Shown here: piece after piece, positions 1 through 4,302 of the stretch
Numbering within the stretch: position 1 is the first letter of the stretch
Layout of the letters: each line of letters opens with the position of its first letter
NCBI RefSeq assembly: GCF_000966975.1
Contig: NZ_JZWV01000967.1
Span: 1 to 7,832, forward strand
Direction of reading: 5' to 3'
DNA: 7,832 bases
DNA from: Streptomyces katrae
GTDB taxonomy: Bacteria > Actinomycetota > Actinomycetes > Streptomycetales > Streptomycetaceae
Notes under the pieces: generated by a model
Told to the model about the DNA's origin: nothing
What the model saw: the letters and a program-made list of their open reading frames with translations, nothing else
The model's database searches: none
Made by a program: the position numbers and the translations under genes

Positions 1-13
1 GCCCGGCACCCAC

Positions 14-33
14 CGCCGGCCCCGAGGCCGGCG
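14..33. terminator. terminator-like hairpin at left edge
   Basis: Perfect 8-bp inverted repeat CGCCGGCC / GGCCGGCG around a CCGA tetraloop. No U-tract follows. It may end transcription of a gene lying left of the window, or sit in the leader of the following membrane-protein gene. No upstream stop codon can be assigned to a gene inside the window, so its owner is unknown. Confidence 0.4.
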
Positions 34-62
34 TCCACCACTCGCCACCGCCCACACCGATT

Positions 63-67
63 GGGAG
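63..67 (+). promoter_or_regulatory. ribosome binding site deciding a TTG start
   Basis: GGGAG lies 5 nt before the TTG at 73. The upstream in-frame TTG at 61 overlaps this site and has no Shine-Dalgarno of its own, so 73 is the better start. Confidence 0.55.
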
Positions 68-72
68 TCGTC

Positions 73-843
73 TTGTCGGAATGGCTCGTCCTGACCCTCG
101 CGATGGCCGCGGCCTGTGCCGTGGTGCTGTCCATCGCCTTCTTCAACCACCGCAGGATCACGGAGGACGACGACCCGGACGAGACCCCGGACGTCATCGA
201 GTACATGACGATGATGATCGGGGTGATCTACGCGATCGTGCTGGGCCTGGCGATCGCGGGCGTCTGGGAGGGCCGCGGGGCCGCCCAGGAGTACGTGCGC
301 CAGGAGTCCCAGGCCCTGCACGAGATCAGCGTCCGCTCCGAGGTCTACCCGGCCGAGGTGCGCAAGAGGATCCGCTCCGACGTCGACGCGTACGTGACCT
401 ACGTGGTCGACACGGAGTGGAAGCACATGTCCCAGCAGAACGAGATCACCGACCGGAGCGCGGAGCTGCTCGAGAAGATCCGCCGCGACGTGACGGACTA
501 CGAGCCGCAGACCGACCACGAGGGGCAGGCCTACCAGCCCCTGGTCGACCAGGTCGCGCTGGTGGACGACGCCCGCAACGCCCGCGGCGAGAGCGCCGGG
601 GCCACCATGCCCGGGGTGGTGTGGTTCGGACTGATCGCCGGGGCCCTGGTGACGGTCGGGATGATCTTCACCCTGCAGATCCGCCGCTCCTTCCGCGAAC
701 TCCTCCTCGCCGGCCTGTTCAGCGCCCTGATCGCCTTCCTGCTGTTCCTGATCTGGGACTTCGACGCACCCTTCGGACGGGGGATCGCGGCCACCGCCGA
801 ACCCTTCCTGACCCAGTTCCCCCACCTCGGCCTGAAGAGCTGA
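73..843 (+). CDS. DUF4239 (bestrophin-like) membrane protein
   Basis: Predicted 256-aa integral membrane protein. Four hydrophobic segments are visible at about residues 4-24, 45-64, 180-200 and 210-229. Between the second and third lies a hydrophilic, charged and probably helical region (about 70-175). The conserved-looking stretches are DxxETPDVIEYMTMMIG before helix 2, YAIVLGLAIAGVWE within and after it, TDYEP and AYQPLVDQV in the soluble region, and LLFLIWDFDAPFGRG after helix 4. This matches my memory of the DUF4239 family found in many actinomycetes, distantly likened to bestrophin channels. No activity is established from the sequence. The TTG start at 73 is chosen for its GGGAG ribosome site. 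A starting TTG at 61 would add only four residues. The gene stands alone: a hairpin follows it and the next gene has its own promoter-like sequence. Confidence 0.85.
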   Translation: MSEWLVLTLAMAAACAVVLSIAFFNHRRITEDDDPDETPDVIEYMTMMIGVIYAIVLGLAIAGVWEGRGAAQEYVRQESQALHEISVRSEVYPAEVRKRIRSDVDAYVTYVVDTEWKHMSQQNEITDRSAELLEKIRRDVTDYEPQTDHEGQAYQPLVDQVALVDDARNARGESAGATMPGVVWFGLIAGALVTVGMIFTLQIRRSFRELLLAGLFSALIAFLLFLIWDFDAPFGRGIAATAEPFLTQFPHLGLKS

Positions 844-870
844 GCCGCCGGGGCGCGGCCGGGCCCGGTA

Positions 871-899
871 AACCGCGGACGGGGGGTGCGTCCCCGGTT
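871..899 (+). terminator. hairpin after the DUF4239 gene
   Basis: AACCG-c-GGACG, a 7-nt loop, then CGTCC-c-CGGTT. This gives two 5-bp stems separated by a single C/C mismatch, starting 27 bases after the stop codon. There is no U-tract, which is usual for high-GC actinomycetes. Probable terminator for the upstream gene. Confidence 0.5.
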
Positions 900-919
900 C
901 GGCCTACGGCCGTGCCCCA

Positions 920-964
920 TTCGCCCGCTCCTGATCGCGGGCCACCGGGCCGGGACCTAGCGTG
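920..964 (+). promoter_or_regulatory. candidate promoter of the first secreted-protein gene
   Basis: TAGCGT at 958-963 fits a TANNNT -10 element and is preceded by TTCGCC (920) and GATCGC (933). The same three words occur with exactly the same spacing upstream of the sortase gene at 2551-2595. No good TTGACA-like -35 is present, so an alternative sigma factor or an activator is possible. It predicts a leader of roughly 70 nt. Confidence 0.4.
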
Positions 965-977
965 GCGAACATCGAGG

Positions 978-996
978 CGCACGACCCCCACGTGCG
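978..996 (+). other. leader hairpin before the first secreted-protein gene
   Basis: Perfect 6-bp stem CGCACG / CGTGCG with a 7-nt C-rich loop, near the predicted 5' end of the transcript and 45 nt before the start codon. It may stabilise the mRNA. A regulatory role is speculative. Confidence 0.3.
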
Positions 997-1041
997 GAAA
1001 GGCTGCGCGCTTGCGTCTCGGAGATCCGGAGGAACGCGATC

Positions 1042-1746
1042 ATGGGTGCGATACGCAGCTCCGCCACCGCCCTGCTGAGCGCCGGCGCCACGGGCCTCGC
1101 CCTCGCGCTCGGCGCCTTCGGCGCGCCCGCCGCCCTCGCGGCCGAGGCGGCGCCCGCCACCTCCTTCGCGTTCGCCGTCACCCCCTCGCGGATCGCGCCC
1201 GGCGGTACGGTCACCCTCTCCGTCAGCAACTGCGGTGCCGCGTACGCCACCGCCTCGTCCGGGGTCTTCGACACCGTGACCATCGAGCGGGGCAAGACCG
1301 TCAAGGTCACCATCGACCGCGACGCCCGGCCCGGCGCCCTGTACTCCGTCACCTTCACCTGCGGCTCGGAGAACGGCTCCGCCGATCTCACCATCCTCGG
1401 CGGGACGACGCAGCCCACCACCAGCTCCACCACCGGCACCCGGCGCACCCCCTCCCCGGCCGCCACCTCCGGCTCGGGCCTGCGCCCGCCGCCCTCCACC
1501 ACCTCGCCGCCACGGACCACACCGCCGGCCCGCACGACCACGCCCGCCCGGACCACACCGCCGGCCCGCACGGCCCCCGTCCCCCGCGCGACCACCGCCA
1601 CGCTCGGCGTCCGCGGCGGGCTCGGCGGCAGCATCGCCGGCGCGGACCCGGCCGAACTCGGCGCCGGCGCCGCCCTCTTCATCGCCGCCGCGGGCGGCAC
1701 GGCGTACGCCCTGCGCCGGCGCCGCCGTGCGGCCCGCGGCCACTGA
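1042..1746 (+). CDS. secreted Ig-like surface protein with GGLGGS-helix-Arg tail
   Basis: Predicted 234-aa exported protein. The start is fixed by GGAGGA at 1028-1033, 8 nt before ATG. Residues 1-34 form a signal peptide with likely cleavage near ALA-A. Residues about 42-121 look like a small all-beta, Ig-like domain with two cysteines (C64, C107) that could form a disulfide outside the cell. Residues 122-190 are a Thr/Pro/Arg-rich linker with hexapeptide repeats related to ARTTPP, resembling wall-spanning stalks. The C-terminus carries GGLGGS (192-197), a hydrophobic helix (about 206-224) and five arginines (225-229). That is the layout of a sorting signal or tail anchor, but LPXTG and LAXTG are absent. 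The domain and tail are homologous to the convergent gene at 1811-2311: V-x-P to Cys spacing, TIL-x-G and tail spacing agree. A class F sortase lies nearby, so this is a candidate substrate. The function of the beta domain is unknown; a simple membrane-anchored protein is the alternative. Confidence 0.85.
   Translation: MGAIRSSATALLSAGATGLALALGAFGAPAALAAEAAPATSFAFAVTPSRIAPGGTVTLSVSNCGAAYATASSGVFDTVTIERGKTVKVTIDRDARPGALYSVTFTCGSENGSADLTILGGTTQPTTSSTTGTRRTPSPAATSGSGLRPPPSTTSPPRTTPPARTTTPARTTPPARTAPVPRATTATLGVRGGLGGSIAGADPAELGAGAALFIAAAGGTAYALRRRRRAARGH
1513..1572 (+). repeat. 36-bp-period tandem repeat in linker
   Basis: Two identical 24-bp copies (1513-1536 and 1549-1572) are separated by a related 12-bp unit. 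They encode hexapeptides of the type RTTPPA. In-frame Thr/Pro repeats of this kind change length by slippage and usually form extended stalks in wall-associated proteins. Confidence 0.8.
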
Positions 1747-1786
1747 CCCCGCCCGGGCCGGACGCGGACGCGGCCGGGCCCGGGGC
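1747..1786. terminator. bidirectional terminator-like hairpin between convergent genes
   Basis: A very GC-rich imperfect inverted repeat. CCCCG pairs with CGGGG and CCCGG with CCGGG across a small bulge. It fills the 64-bp gap between two convergent stop codons, so it could serve both genes. Confidence 0.45.
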
Positions 1787-1810
1787 GGAGCCGTACGCCC
1801 CTGGAACCCC

Positions 1811-2311
1811 TCAGGAGCGGGCGGCCGCGGGACGGCGGCGGCGCACCACGTGCACACCCGCGCCGAGCGCGGCGGCACCGACCAGGCCCGCCCCGATGGC
1901 CGTCTCGGCGGTGGACGGGCCGAAGGAGCCGCCGAGGCCGCCCTGCGCCCCGTTGCCCGCCAGGATGGTGAAGCGGTGCGTGGCGACCAGGCTGTTGTCG
2001 TGGCACTTGACCGACAGGGTGTGGTGGCCCGGCGAGGCGTGGTTGAAGATCCGGACGGTCGCGAAGCCGATGGAGCCGGCCGACAGGTTGGTCTGCGGAA
2101 AGTTGCCGTGCGACCAGACCGTGCCGCCGTGGCCGCAGCCGGCCGCACTGACCTGCATCGAGGCGCCCTGGTGCACGGAGTACGGGTTGACCGTGACGTT
2201 GCTCGGCCCGTTGCCGCTGCCGTTCGGGTTGTTCGCGGCGGCGAACGGGGCACTGAGCCCGAGCGCGGCGCAGGCGGCCGCGGTCACGGTGAGAGCGCGG
2301 TAAGCACGCAT
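1811..2311 (-). CDS. secreted Ig-like surface protein, paralogue with GGLGGS tail
   Basis: Predicted 166-aa exported protein. The start at 2311 is chosen over an upstream in-frame start at 2413 because GGAGG lies 7 nt before it and the protein then begins with a clean signal peptide (residues 1-26, cleavage near AAA-N). Residues about 35-119 form a probable beta domain with cysteines C59 and C103. Then come GGLGGS (124-129), a hydrophobic segment (about 138-156) and four arginines (157-160). Compared with the convergent gene, Pro-to-first-Cys spacing is identical (16 residues), cysteine spacing is 44 versus 43, both domains end in TIL-x-G, and GGLGGS-to-Arg spacing is identical (28). The Thr/Pro stalk is missing, so this version would sit closer to the membrane. 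It is divergent from the class F sortase gene across a shared control region and is a candidate substrate. No enzymatic motif is seen, and the function is unknown. Confidence 0.85.
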   Translation of the reverse strand: MRAYRALTVTAAACAALGLSAPFAAANNPNGSGNGPSNVTVNPYSVHQGASMQVSAAGCGHGGTVWSHGNFPQTNLSAGSIGFATVRIFNHASPGHHTLSVKCHDNSLVATHRFTILAGNGAQGGLGGSFGPSTAETAIGAGLVGAAALGAGVHVVRRRRPAAARS

Positions 2312-2318
2312 GGTGGAA

Positions 2319-2323
2319 CCTCC
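2319..2323 (-). promoter_or_regulatory. ribosome binding site deciding the 2311 start
   Basis: On the minus strand this reads GGAGG, with a 7-nt spacer before ATG at 2311. It rules out the longer in-frame start at 2413, which would put 34 Arg-rich residues before the signal peptide. Confidence 0.8.
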
Positions 2324-2466
2324 AGCGGGAGAGCGCCCCGGAGCGGTGGCCCGGGCAGATCGACGAGAACGCCTCCCATCACGAACCCTCCGGGCGGCAC
2401 GCAACCAGCGCATTTCCGCGCTTGGTCCGCCCGGTTGAGCGACACGCCGAAGGGCGCGCGCCCCAT

Positions 2467-2496
2467 CTGACGGATCCGCAGGTCACGAGCCGTCAG
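2467..2496. repeat. spaced inverted repeat, possible operator
   Basis: CTGACGG (2467-2473) and CCGTCAG (2490-2496) form a perfect 7-bp dyad with 16 bp between the arms, next to the AT-rich island. The geometry could suit a dimeric regulator binding two half-sites, or a weak RNA hairpin. No regulator is encoded in the window. Confidence 0.35.
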
Positions 2497-2550
2497 GCAT
2501 TTATGTGATGATTACCTGGATGGCCGCACCCCAACCGGGCGCACCACCCG

Positions 2551-2595
2551 TTCGCCGCTCCCCGATCGCCGTCCCGCCGTTCCAGCCTTAGCGTG
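2551..2595 (+). promoter_or_regulatory. candidate promoter of the sortase gene
   Basis: TAGCGT at 2589-2594 serves as a -10 candidate, with TTCGCC at 2551 and GATCGC at 2564. Distances between these words equal those at 920-964 upstream of the first secreted-protein gene (13 and 25 bases). Predicted leader is about 64 nt. Confidence 0.4.
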
Positions 2596-2627
2596 CGGGA
2601 AGAAGGGCGTACAGGGGAGGGACTGGA

Positions 2628-2649
2628 ACGCGGGTCGGGACCCCCGCGT
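2628..2649 (+). other. leader hairpin just before sortase ribosome site
   Basis: Perfect 7-bp stem ACGCGGG / CCCGCGT with an 8-nt loop, ending a few bases before the GGGAGAG ribosome site (2656-2662). Because of its position it could affect translation initiation or mRNA stability. Confidence 0.35.
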
Positions 2650-2664
2650 CGGGAAGGGAGAGCC

Positions 2665-3330
2665 ATGCTCGAGGACGAGACCGAGCAGCGGCCGAGGAGA
2701 CGCTCCCCTTGGGGCGTGCTCGCACTGGCACTGCTCAGCGGCCTCGCCATGATGCGGAACGGGGCGAACGTGGAGGACGGGCCGCCGCAGCCCACCGCGG
2801 CGGCGGCCGTCGCCGCGCGGGCGGACCAGCAGCCGGGCAACGCGCCCACGCCGCCCGCGGACATGGAGGTGCTGGACCACTCGTCGGTGCAGCGCATCCG
2901 GATTCCGACCATCAACGTGGACGCTCCGGTGATGACGGTCGGTCTGGACGCCCAGGGCTGGATCGACGCCCCGCCGCCGCAGGACCGCAACCTGGCGGGC
3001 TGGTACCTCAACGGCATCTCGCCGGGCCAGCAGGGGTCGGCGGTGATCGTGGGCCATGTGGACAACGCGCAGGGCCCGGCGGTCTTCTACGGCCTGGGTT
3101 CGCTCAAGCCGGGCAACCACATCGAGGTGGAGCGCTACGACGGCCGGACGGCCGTCTTCGAGGTGTACGGGGTGGAGGTGTTCGCGAAGGACTCCTTCCC
3201 CGGCGCGCGGGTGTACGGGGACACCGGGCACCCGGAGCTGCGGGTGATCACCTGCGGCGGCGGCTACTCGAAGGCCAAGGGCTACGACGGCAACGTGGTG
3301 GTCTTCGCGCGGATGGTGGAGGCGCGCTGA
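2665..3330 (+). CDS. class F sortase
   Basis: Predicted 221-aa membrane-anchored transpeptidase. Sortases cut a C-terminal sorting signal through a catalytic cysteine and attach the protein to cell-wall precursor or pilin. Residues 1-15 are charged (RRR at 11-13), about 16-30 form a short membrane anchor, and 31-72 are an Ala/Pro-rich linker. The sortase barrel runs from about 75 to 221, opening with RIRIPTINVDAPV. The catalytic triad is visible: H131 in VIVGHVD, C197 in LRVITCGG, R216 in VVVFAR. The GWY, PGQQG and FYGL stretches fit the actinobacterial class F pattern. ATG at 2665 is preferred to an upstream in-frame GTG at 2593 because it has a GGGAGAG site and gives a normal N-terminus. 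Class F substrates are poorly known. The two neighbouring GGLGGS-tailed proteins are candidates, with the upstream sequence of one resembling that of the sortase. Confidence 0.92.
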   Translation: MLEDETEQRPRRRSPWGVLALALLSGLAMMRNGANVEDGPPQPTAAAAVAARADQQPGNAPTPPADMEVLDHSSVQRIRIPTINVDAPVMTVGLDAQGWIDAPPPQDRNLAGWYLNGISPGQQGSAVIVGHVDNAQGPAVFYGLGSLKPGNHIEVERYDGRTAVFEVYGVEVFAKDSFPGARVYGDTGHPELRVITCGGGYSKAKGYDGNVVVFARMVEAR

Positions 3331-3346
3331 GCAAACGTTTCGCCCG

Positions 3347-3381
3347 GGAGGGCCACCGCCCCCGTACGGCGGCGGCCCTCC
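3347..3381 (+). terminator. strong terminator hairpin after sortase
   Basis: GGAGGGCC / GGCCCTCC (8 bp), one mismatch, then CCGCC / GGCGG (5 bp), with a 7-nt loop. It begins 17 bases after the sortase stop codon. No U-tract, but the stem is long and nearly perfect. Confidence 0.75.
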
Positions 3382-3425
3382 GGCGCCCCCCGGCTCCGGG
3401 CACGGGCGCCCGGCTCGGGCACGGC

Positions 3426-3449
3426 CCGCGGCCGGGCCCCGGCCCGCGG
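3426..3449 (-). terminator. hairpin after the deacetylase gene
   Basis: CCGCGG-CCGG, a 3-nt loop, then CCGG-c-CCGCGG with one bulged base. It lies 12 bases beyond the minus-strand deacetylase stop. The surrounding CCCGCGG repeats allow alternative pairings. Probably one half of a convergent termination region with 3347-3381. Confidence 0.5.
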
Positions 3450-3461
3450 CCCGCGGCCCGC

Positions 3462-4223
3462 TCAGCGCGGCGGCAGCACCGGGAGGGTCATGCGGTAGCC
3501 CCGGCCGAGGAGCTGGGGGAGGTAGGTCTCCAGTGCCCGGACGCTCTGCGAACGGTTGCCGCCGGCGTCGTGGTTCAGCACGATCACGCCCGGCGCGCCC
3601 CGTAACCACAGCGGGGGCGCGCCGACGGCCTGTTCGACGACCTCGCTGGTGCGCCCGATCTCCGATTCCAGGGCGGACCGGGTGAGCTGGGGGATCTGCG
3701 GGTGCGTCCAGGTGTGGTTGCCGATGACGTGCCCTTCGGCGGCCATCCGCCGCAGCAGGTCGCGGTTGTCGGTGGCCATCTCCCCGCAGACGAAGAACAT
3801 GGCGCGGACCCCGTACCGGCGGAGGGTGTCGAGGATGGCCGGGGTGTAGCGGGGGTCGGGGCCGTCGTCGAAGGTGAGCAGCATGGCCCGGTCGCCGGCG
3901 GCCGGCCCCTGGGGCAGTTCCAGGATGGGCCGGGTGCGGACGGCGGGTTTCCCGGCGGGCGGCCTGGCGGGCGCCTCGGCGGTCATCGGCTGGAGCCGGT
4001 GGGAGGCGTCGGGGTGTCCTTCCGGGTGTGCGCCCGGGGCACCGGCGGCCCCGGGGCCGCGCGCGGGTTCGGGGGCGCCGCCCGGGGGCGTCCCGGAGGG
4101 TCCGGCCGTGGGCCCGCCCTCGCCCCCGCTGAGCAGTCCGGAGGAGGCGGCGGCCGCGATTCCGAGGAAGACGGCGGTACGCAGGAGCACGCGTCGCCCT
4201 ACTGTCGGCTCGTCATTTGTCAT
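3462..4223 (-). CDS. exported NodB-type polysaccharide deacetylase, internally truncated
   Basis: Predicted 253-aa carbohydrate esterase family 4 member. Such enzymes remove N-acetyl groups from chitin-like or peptidoglycan sugars outside the cell. Residues 1-32 look like a Tat-type signal (GRRVLLR then a hydrophobic core), and 33-95 are a Gly/Pro-rich linker. The NodB domain starts near 110. Motif 1 TFDDGPD is intact (D119 catalytic base, D120 metal). Motif 2 NHTWTH is intact (H170, H174 metal). The late LNHDAGGNRSQS motif (H218) and the closing GYRMTLP are also intact. Motif 3 (R-x-P-Y-G) and motif 4 (D-W) are missing: WLR at 206-208 runs directly into GAPGVIVLNHD, whereas related proteins as I recall them have roughly 45-50 residues there. 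Activity is therefore doubtful. A TTA codon encodes L207 beside the junction. The ATG has no Shine-Dalgarno sequence. Confidence 0.85.
   Translation of the reverse strand: MTNDEPTVGRRVLLRTAVFLGIAAAASSGLLSGGEGGPTAGPSGTPPGGAPEPARGPGAAGAPGAHPEGHPDASHRLQPMTAEAPARPPAGKPAVRTRPILELPQGPAAGDRAMLLTFDDGPDPRYTPAILDTLRRYGVRAMFFVCGEMATDNRDLLRRMAAEGHVIGNHTWTHPQIPQLTRSALESEIGRTSEVVEQAVGAPPLWLRGAPGVIVLNHDAGGNRSQSVRALETYLPQLLGRGYRMTLPVLPPR
3603..3605 (-). other. rare TTA leucine codon in deacetylase gene
   Basis: Codon 207 reads TTA on the minus strand. In Streptomyces TTA is the rarest codon, read by the developmentally controlled bldA tRNA, so expression may be limited to later growth. It is the only in-frame TTA noticed in the window. 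Confidence 0.85.
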
Positions 4224-4239
4224 TATTACTACGTATCAA

Positions 4240-4259
4240 CGACATCGCCGAAGATGTCG
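4240..4259. repeat. 7-bp inverted repeat upstream of deacetylase
   Basis: CGACATC / GATGTCG with a 6-nt centre, 17 bases upstream of the deacetylase ATG and beside an AT-rich run (about 4212-4239). Could be an operator for a dimeric regulator or a hairpin in the transcript leader. Its place in a 79-bp gap between two minus-strand genes makes a control role plausible. Confidence 0.4.
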
Positions 4260-4260
4260 A

Positions 4261-4287
4261 GAGGCGCGGACGCTCTCCGTCCGCCTC
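4261..4287 (-). terminator. terminator hairpin after lysX
   Basis: GAGG-(CG bulge)-CGGACG, a 5-nt loop, then CGTCCG-CCTC. Ten base pairs with one 2-nt bulge, starting 15 bases after the lysX stop on the minus strand. It suggests lysX and the deacetylase are largely separate transcription units. Confidence 0.6.
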
Positions 4288-4302
4288 ACCCGCCCGGACC
4301 AG

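Larger units (their letters stand above)
2312..2664. promoter_or_regulatory. divergent control region between secreted gene and sortase gene
   Basis: This 353-bp gap has no credible gene. It holds the ribosome site of the minus-strand gene (CCTCC at 2319-2323 on the plus strand), a 7-bp inverted repeat with 16-bp spacing (2467-2496), and a short AT-rich island (about 2498-2516) unusual for this GC content. Next come the candidate sortase promoter (2551-2595) and a leader hairpin (2628-2649). The AT-rich island is the most likely place for the minus-strand promoter, but no clear -10/-35 pair could be assigned there. Confidence 0.5.

Noticed and set aside
1513..1572. Possible CRISPR-like repeat
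   Set aside because: Only two identical 24-bp copies, in frame within a Thr/Pro linker. It is a coding tandem repeat.
1750..1790. Possible attachment site or mobile-element end in the convergent gap
   Set aside because: Only a GC-rich hairpin is present. No integrase, transposase, target duplication or tRNA is seen anywhere in the window.
904..2253. 449-codon minus-strand frame across the secreted-protein genes
   Set aside because: Composition is Arg/Gly/Ala repeats typical of antisense GC-rich frames. No start signal, and it conflicts with two better genes.
81..2303. 740-codon open frame on the plus strand spanning several genes
   Set aside because: Arg/Pro/Gly-rich shadow translation of high-GC DNA. 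It overlaps three well-supported genes in another frame or strand and shows no domain.
2312..2413. N-terminal extension of the minus-strand secreted protein to 2413
   Set aside because: It would place 34 Arg-rich residues before a perfect signal peptide. The GGAGG site supports the start at 2311.
3333..3340. AAACGTTT palindrome just after the sortase stop
   Set aside because: Eight bases alone, with no partner or context. Noted as AT-rich but not supported as a site.
2512..3609. Minus-strand frame opposite the sortase gene
   Set aside because: Antisense shadow with no ribosome site and no recognisable motif, while the plus strand has a complete catalytic triad.
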